Shown here: positions 10,640 through 23,446 of the stretch, one piece after another
How positions within the stretch are numbered: the first letter of the stretch is position 1
How the letters are laid out: the number at the start of each line of letters is the position of its first letter
Assembly (NCBI GenBank): GCA_947044365.1
Contig: OX345636.1
Coordinates: 8,700,001-8,764,000 of the forward strand
Length of the DNA: 64,000 bases
Direction of reading: 5' to 3'
Source of the DNA: Petrosia ficiformis
Lineage: Eukaryota > Porifera > Demospongiae > Haplosclerida > Petrosiidae
Notes under the pieces: generated by a model
Databases searched by the model: none
Told to the model about the DNA's origin: nothing
Seen by the model: only the letters and a program-made list of their open reading frames with translations
Made by a program: the position numbers and the translations under genes

Positions 10640-12290
10640 GGGCAGTGATGTGGAGAGTACCTGCAGAAACTCTACTTGATCAAATTATAGCAAAACAGTA
10701 TCTACCACAGGTTGAGTACAACAGTTTCGGGGAAAATAAAATGTCCACTATAAGTCATCAGAGAATGAAAGAGCATGAGAGAACTGAATAAACAGATCAA
10801 AGAGATCAGTACACTGGGAGAGAAGTACTAACTGACAATGGAAGCAGAATTTTTGATAAGTTTTGAAGCTTGGGCCAAATTGGCTCAAAACTGGTTAGTG
10901 TGTGCGCTAATGAGAATACTTCTTGAGCCAATTAACTAAGAGTTAATGCTGTTAATGACAATATAATCATAACTAACTGTGCCACTGGCCCAGAGAGAGA
11001 ACTGTGCAGTGCCAAATAAGAAGCTCTTTGGGCCAAAGGTGCATCATATGAGCTTATCAAAAACACTGAATGGAAGATTAAAGAACCACTATATTCCTCC
11101 AATAGTCAGCACCATTACACGAGATATTCGAGTACATGTTTTACTGTGACTAAACTACAAATCTACTAACTAACTAAAATGAGCCAATAATGCCAGTGCA
11201 CTTTTAGTTATTCTAAAGCTAAAACACTGTTATTCTCATCTATTGTAACTATTTATACAAAATGGTGAGCTATATAATACTTAAGAAACAGCTGATACAA
11301 TTTATGATGAGTTAGCAACCAAATCCTGGACATTCATTTGTTAACAAAAGCTAGTATTCCAATACCAAAAAGCATTATTTCAGCACAAGTCTATACATGT
11401 ATGTACATGTATAGCACCATCTTATACATGTATCAGTACTATATATATATATAATAGAGTATAAATGAAAGAAAAAAAATCTGTTCACTTACACCATCAT
11501 TGTAGCATGTTCCATGGACTAGTGGAAGACTCAGAAACTATTCATCCCAGCTGTTACAAATAATTATCTATTGAAACTGAAGGTCTGATTCCCAGGTGTA
11601 TGACTCTTCATCTCAAGTTTGACCATATTCTTCCACACATCAAGGTGTTTTTTCTTTTATTTGTATCACTGTCCATTCATCAAACATTCATCCATTCACT
11701 TATCTATCCAGTCTATTGTTCATGTATCCATTAATCTATCTTTCCATATCTACATACAGTGTATGTATTTACAATTATTATATGTTGAATTCAACAGATA
11801 AATACATGTATCTATCTATCTATCCATCCATCCTCTACCATCGTAACTTTCTTGTTGACTAGCATCTTGAATCTACTCTTCTATGCCTCATTCCCAGGTT
11901 GTCACGAAAACATGGATAGAGGGAGAGAAGAGAGCCTGGAAGACATTGCATGTGTATGTCTCATGAATCAGGATGGGATCAGTTGATTTGAAATACAAAC
12001 CAAGTGTGAAGAGTAAGTTACATGTATTTATAGTTCATATAACCACATAATTTTAGATATAATGATGATGAGGTATATATATATATATACATGTATATAT
12101 ATATAGTATGATGAAGCAACACATCAAAGGAACCAACAGTGGTATATGACCCAATACAGTGCACTGGATGCTCGTACATGCATTGTGGCTTGTTAATACC
12201 TTAGTCTATGAATAATGACAAGCTACTGAAGTGTGATAAAATAACAGATCAATGAAAACAAAATGAGGCAATGTTTGAGACAAGGAGTAA
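10640..12290. other. Intergenic, no gene seen
   Basis: AT-rich non-coding sequence with short ATCT/ATCC microsatellite tracts (11650-11830) and (TA)n at about 12075-12105. Confidence 0.4.
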
Positions 12291-12626
12291 CATTGTTTCA
12301 GATAGAATCCAATTTCGAGGAACCTGTTGGGTCCAGCGGTGTCCTGCTCTCATAATTCAAGGTAGGAGGCATATAATTAGCCTGCAGCTCCAGCTGAAGA
12401 GGTGTGGGACCAGGTGGTGATGGATAAGGGGGAAGGGAAAAGATATTCCAAGAAGGAAAGTAGTGGAACTGACTGTTCAGCATTTCATACATGTTAACAG
12501 TACAATTGTACTACATTGTAGTAATGAGAACCTGCCATTGGTTGAGCAACAGATGGTGAATGACTTGGTCTCAGCTACGTAAACGCACAACCACTTACTA
12601 AGGGTGTGGACGGAACAAGACGGTAG

Positions 12627-12857
12627 TCAAATCTCATCTGGACATCGATCGTCTGGATTTCCATCGTTGTATCCAAAAAACCAATCTTGAAAATTCTTCA
12701 TAGCCCACCGTCTGCTTTGTATAGTGTTTTTAGTCATCTTCACTTTCGATACGTCTTCCAGCTCATCATTTGTAGCTGCTTTGAATCGATTTTTCAATGA
12801 CAAGGACAATTTGCGCTTCTTTGACGGAGGTACATGTACGTTCTCTTTCTCTGCCAT
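12627..12857 (-). pseudogene. Crypton/YR-like protein N-terminal fragment
   Basis: A 76-residue ORF begins MAEKENV, has a basic KKRK stretch (nuclear signal-like), then TKNTIQSRRWAMKNFQDWF and a CPDEI end. The KNT...WA...F..W pattern followed by CP is what I associate with the N-terminal region of Crypton-type tyrosine recombinases and related domesticated proteins. No catalytic domain follows, so this is a truncated fragment or isolated first exon. A Pro-rich ORF at 12298-12492 on the same strand could belong to it, but that is unsupported. Confidence 0.4.
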
Positions 12858-12987
12858 TTCCTGATCCTCAACAATACAGTGAACAGTGAAACAACGTGGT
12901 TAAACAGTTAAAACGACATTTATCACGCACATGCGCATCAGTGAAAGCAAGTGTTACTTCATCATACCATACATGTACATATCATTT

Positions 12988-13076
12988 ATAACACCCCACT
13001 CGTACTATATGGAATTTAACCACCTCGCCCTCAGGCAGGTGCTTATAAATCCCATATAGCACTCGTGGGGTGTTAT
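12988..13076. repeat. Nested foldback element (89 bp)
   Basis: Outer arms of about 25 bp (ATAACACCCCACTCGTACTA and its near complement ending GGGGTGTTAT) surround a smaller inner inverted repeat CACCT...AGGTG. Confidence 0.65.
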
Positions 13077-13159
13077 AAATATTACATATATATATTATAT
13101 ATATATATATATAATATATATAATTATGTATATAATTATATATCATATAGTGATATGCT

Positions 13160-13688
13160 TTATTGTGACACTAGCTAAGTCCTTGATATTACCAGTTCAT
13201 GTGACACTAAGTCCTTGATATTACCTGTTCATGTGACACTAAGTCCTTGATATTACCTGTTCATGTGACACTAAGGCCTTGATGTTACTTGTTCATGTGA
13301 CACTAAGTGCTTGATATTACCTGTTCATGTGACACTAAGTGCTTGATATTACCTGTTCATGTGACACTAAGTTCTTGATATTACCTGTTCATGTGACACT
13401 AAGTTCTTGATATTACCTGTTCATGTGACACTAAGTCCTTGATATTACCTGTTCATGTGACACTAAGTTCTTGATATTACCTGTTCATGTGACACTAAGT
13501 TCTTGATATTACCTGTTCATGTGACACTAAGTCCTTGATATTACCTGTTCATGTGACACTAAGTCCTTGATATTACCTGTTCATGTGACACTAAGTTCTT
13601 GATATTACTTGTTCATGTGACACTAAGTTCTTGATATTACCTGTTCATGTGACACTAAGTCCTTGATATTACCTCTTCATGTGACATT
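13160..13688. repeat. 32-bp minisatellite, about 16 units
   Basis: The unit CTAAGTCCTTGATATTACCT plus GTTCATGTGACA is repeated head to tail with C/T/G variation at one site. Confidence 0.9.
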
Positions 13689-13844
13689 TGTATTCTTTGT
13701 ACCTATTCTTGTAATGGTTGGGGTTTGTGTATTTTGTTTATGTCTACTAAATGTATGTGAGGGAACTTGTCTATGTTTACTATAGTGTAGTACAATTATG
13801 TGAATGTTTGTAATTTAATAGTCAATTGAAATATTATTTTATTG

Positions 13845-14005
13845 TAGTGTATAGTGGGAAATGTTCATCGGGTGGAAAATTTGTTATTTTCACTTGAAAT
13901 TGGAAGCAATGAAAATTTTAATCGACAAAAATGTTTGTGAGAAATTTATTTCAACGAAAATGTTACAAGGAAAGATTTAGCGTGCTCTAGTTCGTACTGC
14001 AATCA
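13845..14005. mobile_element. Solo end of the GTATAGYGGGAAATTTTC MITE family
   Basis: The sequence GTATAGTGGGAAATGTTCAT resembles the terminus of the element at 30929-31305. The other end is not visible here. Confidence 0.45.
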
Positions 14006-14359
14006 TAGTACAAAGACGAAACGTGAATGTTTTCTTGCTGTCTACTGAAGCAATAGACTTTTACAGGTACATGTACATGTACATGTACGTATAAATTTGG
14101 CTACTAGATGTTCCTCTTCTTTAGTACTCATATCTTTCATTGTTCCTACATGATAAACTAATGATGACTTTATAAGTATGATAATAATTAAGCTACATAT
14201 GAACTCAAACCTTTGTGTGAAAGGGGAAGAGGTGGGTTACGTAATATATCAATTTGATCTGATTTACTTCTAACCCTATATAGAATCACATGTACATGTT
14301 CAGTATACATTAATGTATACTTGTATACTCAATATAATTATATAATATACGTGTATAGA

Positions 14360-14680
14360 CTTTATGTACATGTACATTTACAAATGTAATGTATACTCAT
14401 TATGTACACTTTATGTACATGTACATTTACAAGGGTACTGTACACTCATTATGTACACTTTATGTACATGTACATTTACAAGTGTACTGTACATTCATTA
14501 TGTACACTTTATGTACATGTACATTTACAAGGGTACTGTATACTCATTATGTACACTTTATGTACATGTACATTTACAAGGGTACTGTACACTCATTATG
14601 TATACTTTATGTACACATACATTTACAAGTGTACTATACACTCATTACACTGTATGTATGCTTTATGTCTACTGGTTAGT
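14360..14680. repeat. 49-bp minisatellite, about six units
   Basis: The unit TGTACACTTTATGTACATGT... has period 49. Because 49 is not a multiple of three, all three plus frames stay open with similar Tyr/Cys/His-rich peptides; these are artefacts, not genes. Confidence 0.9.
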
Positions 14681-15065
14681 GTGAGAGGTTCCTAAACTAT
14701 TATTGATATCATTCATGTATACTGAAATATTCAAGATCCAAACAGCTATTGAGATGCAATAATGTACATAACAACTGATCTATTGTTCTGATTACACAAT
14801 ATTCAAATACAATTTAACTACTTCCAATTAATACTTATATAACACTTAAGTTAAATGATTGTACTTGTATGAATACTGATATTAAGCCCTTCTAAAAGTT
14901 TAATTAAGTCATTTCACTAAACACTTTGTTCTTGTACTTAAGTGCATGTCCCCATGTCTAATATATACATGAATACAATTCATTACCTTTGACCTATACA
15001 TTATATTAATAGACCAAGTGCTGATGTTTTGGTAAAAGTGTCACTCTACCAATTCAGATACATTT

Positions 15066-15621
15066 TAGTGCTGTCACGATATACTGATATATCGACATAT
15101 CACGATATAATAAGCCACAATACAATATGATATAACATTTTTTTATATAGATATGGTATACGCATGCGCAGTTGAAAAAAACGGCGTCATGTTTGAATTA
15201 TAGTTAAAATCTTTTTCTTGCATGCACCTGGAAAGAAGGTATCTATGTTGATTTTCTGCAAGCATAAAGGTGTCTGCAGGTCTCTAAAACAATAACAAGC
15301 TTAATTCTGGAATATGGAAAGCAAAAGAGCCTTTGACTTCCTGAAAAGTGAGCGTTGCCCACGAGCAAGATGACGACTGAGGTAGGAATCTAGCCTTAGA
15401 AATTTTAAGATTTTCTTACTTTATTTTAGTTTATAGTTGTATCTAATTAAGTTTAAAAGAGCAGAGGACAAAAAATAACATAACTGTAACTTTTGGTCAA
15501 AACATTTAATTATTATTAATATAAATGAATAATTAATTAAATTATGTTGTGATATGCGATATATCGCGATATAAACAGTCACGACATACGATAAAAGATT
15601 TTCTATATTGTGGCAGCACTA
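15066..15621. mobile_element. hAT-type MITE (556 bp) with 8-bp target duplication
   Basis: The terminal repeats TAGTGCTGTCACGATA and TAGTGCTGCCACAATA (as read inward) are flanked by exact 8-bp duplications ATACATTT (15058-15065, 15622-15629). Internally there are ATATCG repeats and a CGCATGCGC palindrome; no transposase ORF. Confidence 0.85.
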
Positions 15622-15629
15622 ATACATTT

Positions 15630-17100
15630 ATACATCTACATGTACATGTAAATATATAATTATGTGTCTATTAAGTGTTATGTCTCACTAATAATAATTT
15701 TGTTTCTGATAGGTTTATAGCATACAAAAGATAGTAATATACATGTATGACTTCATCTCAAGTTTGACCTCATTCTTCCACACATCAATCGTTCATGTAT
15801 CCATTAATTTATCTTTCCATATCTATTTATAATTATCTGTTGGTGTTAAAACATGTAAATTATAAATAGTTTAAATATTCATTTGGTATATACACATATG
15901 TACTAGCTAGTCTAGTTTATTTATACCTATAAGTATACTTACATTGAGCCAATCACTATTTCATATACTAGTCACATGATTGCTTTTTAAACAATTATAA
16001 TTCCCATGGACATTAACTACTTAATACGCAGTTACAGGCGATAATTAAACTAGACCTTTTTCATACATTCCGAAATTAATTATCTAGGAAAATGTGTGGG
16101 CGGAGCGTATAGTAGATCAACCAGAAATGTCAATTGATAAACACTAAAACATTCTTTACATCCATTAGTGTTTCGGGCAGGCGTCTTGACTAGAGAATGC
16201 ACTTGCTTCACTTTTGGATTGTCTTGATCTCAATCTTTATTAAACCCAGCCCCACTGCTACATGAAAATCCTTAGCACACTGTAAAGAACATTTTAAATA
16301 ATACATATTCCAGTATATCCTAATATAAATGTAAGTGATTGTATATAAATATTTCATATATTTAAATATGTATTTATTATAAACAGTGTCATTGGTATGC
16401 AGGTTACTAACATGTATATATGTATTAGGACTGGGAAAAACCTTCAAAGGTACAAACCTCATTAGTTTGTTAGGCAATCAAAGCTAAATTCTTCCTTCGA
16501 AGCTTCACTGGCACACCCACTCTAATATTTGCACATGAGCACTTGTACACTAAACATATTGTTAATGATATGTGTGTGCTCCAGTAAAGTTGAGGCTGTG
16601 CGACTACCTGCTTCTGTTCATCCTAGTTCTATTATGTATAATTATTATAATTATGTGACCTATTTTTCAAAAAGGGACACTTTCACACAAAATAATTTGA
16701 TCAAATGTTTACATTCATGCACTTGGTCACCATTCCACCCTTTTGTACATGAAGTCAATGAATTAGGTATCCTGGAACAGGTTTTATTATGAAGACTTTT
16801 AGATTACACAAATTTCATTGGCTTCCTTTACAATAATTGGGTCATATATAATTACAAAACCCAATTTGGATGATCAACTATTTATCATTAATAAATGACA
16901 ACATTTAATATAATACACTATCAAATATTAATATAATAATTATAATCATGTATGAAATAAAAGGATATATAATCATCCATGTATCTTCAGTATCCAGCAG
17001 TACATGTAGTTATATTTACATGTATGTAAACTATTATCAACTCAATACAAATGTATGGAAGGTTTGAAATAGTTCAAAGATAGTTTAAGGGTTGTTTGAA
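15630..17100. other. Intergenic, no gene recognised
   Basis: AT-rich sequence. The ORF at 16208-16477 is low complexity. Around 16430-16520 there may be the decayed edge of the neighbouring hAT remnant, but no clear terminal repeat. Confidence 0.35.
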
Positions 17101-17104
17101 GTCG

Positions 17105-17860
17105 CTAAAAGTTACACGTATATATATATATATGCGCGCCGCGTTTAATTAAAGGGAAAGCTGTGCATATATATATGCGCATCGCGCTCAAAGGGTGAAG
17201 AGCTGTGTGTCTCTCTTCAAAATGCTCAGCCTTTAGTACAAAATTCTTCAACACAAAGTTTTCAGTAATAAACTGACCAGTTAGCGCTTTATATGATGTT
17301 GTAGTACGACTTATCCACAAGTCAGTAGTCAAACTTGTGAATTTACCATCCTTAGGACGGCAGGCTGTCACTTGAGGAAGGAGATCCTTGTATCTTTTCT
17401 CGGTATACCTAACAATGGTTTGAGGGCTAGGAAGTTTATAGTTAGGTTCAATTGAACGTCTAAAACCCTCATTACTAACAACAGAAAATGGACACAAATC
17501 ATGAGTATAATCATTTCACTGATAAGTGTAGTGAGCATTAGGTTCCTTTCTTTAGAGCATGGCCTCGTATGTACAACAACTGACTTGAAACCACAGTCAA
17601 GGAGACTACTCTGGGTCTTTTTTACACTTTGTGTAGCATTCCTCTGAATGAAGTCCCTGAAGATGTTTGATTACGGTGCTAGTGCTGGAGCCTTTGTAGA
17701 CCGTCTGTCTGTTTCGAGCATAACACACATGTTGCTTTGTTCTTCTTCTTATTTTCTTTAAAAAAAGAGGCAAACAACACTCGTTTTCTTTGCCTTACTT
17801 TGATTTGTTCCTGACCACGTTGACACTATACTTGTACATGCCCACCAATCAATTTTGATT
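17105..17860 (-). pseudogene. Decayed hAT transposase (BED finger plus N-terminal catalytic part)
   Basis: On the minus strand, about 17860-17600 reads a BED-type zinc finger (CVLC, then IKHLQ..HSE) broken by frameshift. 17497-17105 continues with PFSVVSNEGFRRSIEP, the first catalytic aspartate motif LTTDLW, and a HTA-containing segment. It is related in layout to the intact transposase at 19081-20892 but is a different, older family member. The C-terminal half is missing. Confidence 0.7.
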
Positions 17861-18901
17861 CACACTTGCTTCCAAACTTCTTGTTCAGTTTGCAGATATT
17901 ATTAGAAGAGCTGCTAGTAAAGCCAGAGAAACAGAGATAAGCTTCTGCAGGTTCCAAGAAAATAGGAAGACAAGTGTTTCAACGTCAGTCAGCCAACGCC
18001 CCTAGCAAGCAAATTTCTTGTTTGACTACATGCTTATAGCTTATACTTAGCTTTCAGTTAGCATAATCTTGCAGTTAATGATAAAAACTTAAGACTACCT
18101 CTAGAAGAAGTTTGGAAGTTCAACGATGAGTAAACAACGCAATGCTTAAATATAAATGGTGCAGAGTATCCGGGTACCCGCTAATTTTTACTCAGCTCCA
18201 AACTTTGTACCCATGGCCAGCACTAATGTACGATAATATCGATATAGTGATATTTTCATCATTTACTTTATTATCTCGATAAACAATAACAGAACTACAT
18301 GTATGATCATGATAATACATACACATTTGTATGCACATGTGTATTAGACTTATGCACTTCATAGTCCAAATATGGATGTGAGTTCCACTATACCTTTAGC
18401 CATCTTTTTAGTGGGTAACACCAAAGATTGGCATTTTGCAGTCTAATTTAGGTTTTAGATGTTGTATTGGATCAGATTAACTGTTTATTATTATATACAT
18501 GTACATGTATGTAGCTCTAAGGTTACATCACTATAGTAATGGTATGATTACCCTCGCCGCGTAGCGTAGGCGGAAGGGTACGGTAATCGTTTTGTCTGTG
18601 TGTCTGTGTGTCTGTGTGTCTGTGTGTCTGTGTGTCTGTGTGTCTGTGTGTGTGTTAGCAATTTTTCTGGAAAAATAAAAACATTGACATTTCAAAAGAG
18701 GTACTGGTAGACTTCAAATTATACAAGGAAAAAAAATAACGTAGGAATTCTTCTTAAACCTTTCGGTTATAAAGTTATCACAATGTTTATAACTCACGAT
18801 TACTGTTTCCAGACTTGAGAAGACTCGTGGAGGCATCTGGACACATCAAAACATAACTACTCCTGTATTATGACTATCGCTAGCAAAGCACTACATAAAA
18901 G

Positions 18902-21184
18902 TAGTGATGCACCGATAATGTATCGGTTTATCGGATATCGGCTTATCGGCTATATACCCCGCGTATCGGAATCGGTTTGATTTTTGCCGATTCTGCCGAT
19001 ATAGTTACTGCGCATGCGCAGTAATAAATATTATTAATTAAATTAATTATTTACACGTGGCATTTTTAGACGCTTGCAGTATGTCGAAGAAGAGATCCCC
19101 AATATGGAATTATTTTACCGTCGGAGAAGACACGAAGTTAGCTTTATGTAAAGTGTGTAGTGAATCAGTTTCGAGGGGAGGCAGTACTACCAAAACCTTT
19201 AATACAAGCAACCTTGTATATCATCTAAAAACCAAACATACTGACCAGTTTGCAGCATACAAGAAAAAAGATGACGCTGCCAAAGAGACCTCTAAATGAA
19301 AAGGCACAACAACCAAAATCATCAAACAGCTTACTTTTGAAGAGGCTATAGATAGAAGTTCTAACTGGGATATCAATGATCCTCGAGCAGTTATTATTCA
19401 CAAAAGGATAGCAGAAATGATAGCACTAGATTGTCAACCTTTTTCTGTTGTTGATGATGCTGGATTTATTCGTCTTTTGAAAGCACTTGAGCCAAGGTAT
19501 GTACTACCTAGTAGAAAGTATATTACAGAGACTGTAATACCAAAGCTGTATGATGAGGTCAAGAGTGCTGTGAGTAAACATGTAACTGGTATTTCACACA
19601 TCAGTTTTACAACAGATATCTGGAGTACTGACCTTAGTTCATGCTCATTATTGAGTCTTACTGCTCATTGGCTAACTCACCAATTTGAAAGAAAGTCTGC
19701 CATACTGCATGCTCAGCCATTCGATGGTTCTCATACTGGTGAAGCAATCTGTCAGACAATTCTTAAAATGCTTCAGTCATGGGACTTGAGTAAAGACAAA
19801 GTCCACCTTGTTATTCGTGACAATGCTGCCAATATGATAAAGGGTATTACAGATGCTGGTCTTCAAAATTTAGGTTGTTTTGCACACACTTTACAGCTGG
19901 TGATCAACGATGGAGTTCTCTCACAGAGAATTGTGATTGATATGCTTGCAACCTCCAGGAAAATTGTTGGGCATTTCAGACGTTCCACCTTGGCATACAG
20001 CCGTCTAAGAAACATCCAGGAAAATCTGGGTTTACCAATTCACCGGTTAATCCAAGATGAACCTACAAGGTGGAACTCTACTTTTTATATGCTCCAAAGG
20101 CTTATGGAGCAGAAAATGGCATTAGGAGCCTATGCAAGTGAGTATACTATACCTCAACTTACACCCCGTCAAATTGATATTGCTAACAAAGTCATCAAGG
20201 TAATGACTATCATTGAGGAAGTTACAAGGTCAATTTCAGCTGATGCTGCCACAGTGTCAGTGATAATTCCGTTTGTTCGCATAGTATCAAAAAGTTTGAG
20301 TCAGAGTGATGATGACACTGGTGTTCGTACGATGAAAAATGAAATGAAGTCATCACTGATGAGGAGGTTTGCAGATGTGGAAGACAATCAGTATCTTACT
20401 GTTGCAACACTTTTGGATCCCAGATTTAAAGATAAATTTTTCACACATCCAAGCATAAAAATTCAGGTTTCATCTTTGATCCAAAAGCAGATCTCAGATC
20501 TCAAGAGTACTGGTGTTCAAGATGAGGAGGAAATCCCAGAACCTCCTCCAAAACGTGTTTGCACAGATGTGTGGAAGACGTATTCCGAAATTTTAGAAGA
20601 GGCAGGTGCCAATGTTACGAGTGAGAATGGTGAAGAATTAGATACTTACATTGCTGAGGCACTTGTTCCATTTGGAAGAGAAACCTCACTTGTGTGGTGG
20701 GCTAATAATATGAAACGATTTCCATATCTAGCTAAAATTGCCCTAAAGTACCTTAGTGCACCACCTACATCAGTGCCATCTGAAAGACTATTTTCTGGAG
20801 CAGGCAATATATATGATGAGAAACGTAATAGACTTGCTCCAGAGAAGGCTGAAATGCTTTTGTTCATCAAGAATAACTTTAAACTCTGTTAATTTAACAC
20901 TATATCACTTATTCAGTATTTATTGTCACTTATTCAGTATTCATTATTACTTATTCAATATTCATTATCACTTATCATAACTGGTAAACTTCAAACTATG
21001 TAGAAAATTAGCGTTATTGGTTCAATTTACATTCATACAGTGTCAAACTATTTACACTGTTAATCTTTTAAATCAATTGAGAATAAATTAACAAATATCG
21101 GATCGGCTATCGGTATCGGCCATTATCGGCTCTTTAATATCGGTTATCGAAATGGTGGCAAAATTCTATATCGGTGCAACACTA
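18902..21184 (+). mobile_element. hAT DNA transposon, near-complete (2283 bp)
   Basis: The terminal inverted repeats TAGTGATGCACCGATA and TAGTGTTGCACCGATA differ at one base. They are flanked by exact 8-bp target duplications CATAAAAG (18894-18901 and 21185-21192). Subterminal TATCGG repeats lie at both ends, and a GCGCATGCGC palindrome precedes the gene. A single transposase gene occupies 19081-20892. Confidence 0.95.
19081..20892 (+). pseudogene. hAT transposase (BED finger, ZBED-like), one in-frame stop
   Basis: From ATG at 19081 (MSKKRSP) a BED zinc finger reads LCKVC then HLKTKH. One TGA (19297-19299) interrupts an otherwise continuous frame to TAA at 20892, about 600 residues, the usual hAT length. 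Beyond the stop are the hAT hallmarks: TTDIWS (first catalytic Asp), VIRDNAANM (second Asp), CFAHTLQLV, RWNSTFYML, and the C-terminal dimerisation segment WWANN...FPYLA...SVPSERLFSGAG. The enzyme would bind the terminal repeats and perform cut-and-paste transposition. The single stop implies recent inactivation, unless it is read through or is a sequencing error. A downstream ATG at 19417 could start a protein without the BED finger. Confidence 0.9.
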
Positions 21185-22298
21185 CATAAAAGCAAACAAA
21201 ATTTGGGTAGTGGTTGCTACAACATCGAGTACTGGCTCCAAGCATTCTCCATTACTTTCAAACTCCGCCTATTTCAATTTCAAGTGATGTGCTGTGCACG
21301 TTACTCGAACGTCAACAGTTTTGAGGACCTGTCTATGCTGTCTTTGTGGAATATTTCACAAGACGAATTGAGGATCTTTCTTTCTTCTTTCAGATAATAC
21401 AGAGACTAAAATGTAAGACTTATAGTATAGACAAGGAAGAGACTAGTATAATCATACTAAGTAATAAGTAGTGACATGTTAGTTTATATAATTTATATAT
21501 ATATATATATTATATATATATATCTATATCTATTATAATATTATTATAAAAACTAACATGCCAGTACGGTTTTATAACTTAATATGTTTTATACACAAAC
21601 TAAACAATCTGAAGTAAACATTCTCATTATTATATGACCATACAAACGAGCAATGATAATTATAATCTTTTGGCATATTATATTTCGAAATTATAGTTTG
21701 TATTACCTTGCCACGTAGGCGAGGGTCCCGTCCCGACGGTATTCATTTAAATTTGTTTTCATGTGTGTATGTGTGCATATGTGCATGAGTGGGTGTATGT
21801 GTGTGTTTGTATATTTGTGTGTTCGCAAAATGAAACTATGAATTTTATTGTAGCTACTGGCCAACTTCAGATTATATAAGGATCAAAAATAACAAGAGGT
21901 TTTGTTGTATAATAACATTTATTGACATACATGTACATATGCATTGTTCTTTAGTTTACATGTACATATGTCGTCCATAAAGAACATGTACATGTACATG
22001 TACATATATAGTCGTAAATATTGTATATTTCAATCACTACAATGTTTATTATGCTTACTGTACGTGGATGTACATGTAGCTGTCTCTATATCTCTTCATT
22101 TCTCTGCTATTCTTCCTTTATCTTAGATTCTAATACTCATTCATGATTTAAAAGACAATTTAAGAGATACACGTACCTTATAGAACCTCATAAAGTAAGT
22201 GTTTTACATAATTATACATGCAACTCGTATACATGTGCATCAGTGTTCTGCCCAGGATATTTGGAGTGGTGTAACTTGCATTTAGTGCTGTTTACATA

Positions 22299-22672
22299 TG
22301 TGACCGAATTTGCGAAAATCTGGCCTATGGGATAATTATTAATTTTGAGACACGAGTAAAAATAGACTGTTATGGATTACTTGGGCGATCATTGTTTTAC
22401 TACATAAAAAGCTTCGTTAACATCTTACCTATTCACTCATACCTTCCAAGAAGTTTGGAGACATCTCTGTGCTTTGCTAGCCACTCCTCCTCAAAATGAA
22501 GGATTTGTGACTACAACGGTTTAATCCCCCACTGTAGCTTTGTCTTGTGCGTGATTGGGATGTATTACATGTATATCTCATTCTGGAGCTAATTGAATAC
22601 TCCATTCAGGTAATAACAAAAATTAATTTTGAAATTTTATCCCGTAAGCCTGATTACGCAAATTCGGTCACA
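22299..22672. mobile_element. MITE with TGTGACCGAATTTGCG ends (374 bp)
   Basis: The terminal inverted repeats TGTGACCGAATTTGCGAAAA and TGTGACCGAATTTGCGTAAT (inward) match over their first 16 bases. The target duplication is unclear (flanks ATA/TAT). A second family copy is at 28142-28548. The internal ORF is not conserved. Confidence 0.75.
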
Positions 22673-22870
22673 TATATTACTATCTCAATAGTCTACATTG
22701 TATATGTGTATGTATCCGTGAGGTGGTTAATTCATCTGAATGGTGGTTAATTTATGCAGAGTGGTAGATATTCCTGACTAGTGCCGACCAATGTGAGCAG
22801 AACACTGGTGCATGTATATACATTTATATACATGTATATTATAATACTTGTATATGTACATACTTGTTAT

Positions 22871-23369
22871 GGCCCGTAGGGCCATCCCTATAATTGCTTT
22901 CCACGGGGTTGAATCTATATATATATATATATATATATGTTTGTGTCACTTGCGCGACTATGCGTTGTATACGTAGTTAAGGAAGTTGCGTCATTCCCGG
23001 GGGCTCGGTCAATTAATAGGCGTGGTGCGTAAAAGAACGCGCGTTTGAGCTACAGACCAGCCAGGAAGCTTCAGAAAGGATGTAAAACTGCTAATAACAG
23101 TCGTATATAGCAGAGAAACAGTATAAATATTATGCAAGAATCTTCAACAAGTAAGTATGATAAGTTGTTGAGTTTCAGACACGAGGAAGTCATCATTTAG
23201 AACCTTGTACTTCAGTCAGTTCATCAAAGATCTGTGTATTTAGACTGCAATCAGGCTTACACTTACTTCTTTCGAGTACACAGAATGGTAGAGACACTAG
23301 TGCCATCAGCAATGCTTAATACATAGTCATCACAAAGCAAATATAGGGATGTTTTTTCTCTATATACAC
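22871..23369 (-). mobile_element. GGCCC-ended element, inverted copy
   Basis: It begins with the palindrome GGCCCGTAGGGCC and ends ...CTCTATATACAC, which is the reverse complement arrangement of the 6054-6500 element, with a (TA)n tract inside. Confidence 0.65.
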
Positions 23370-23446
23370 TTGTATGTGTATATAATGTCTAGTAAATGGC
23401 CATTTTATTTTTACTGTCAAAAGCCACAACTTGCTCGTAAAATATT

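Larger units (their letters stand above)
18549..21739. mobile_element. ACCCTCGCC repeat element interrupted by a hAT transposon
   Basis: It has the same start (TACCCTCGCCGCGTAGCG) and end (GTAGGCGAGGGTCCCGTCCC) as the element at 8131-8895, here split by the 2283-bp hAT insertion at 18902-21184. A (GTCTGT)n tract follows the 5' end. Past 21720, sequence resembling another element head continues, so the right boundary is approximate. Confidence 0.65.

Noticed and set aside
14364..14695. Three overlapping plus-strand ORFs of about 100 codons
   Set aside because: They are the same 49-bp minisatellite read in three frames; peptides are repeats of each other.
20646..20980. ORFs overlapping the hAT transposase on both strands
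   Set aside because: Frame shadows of the transposase C-terminus.
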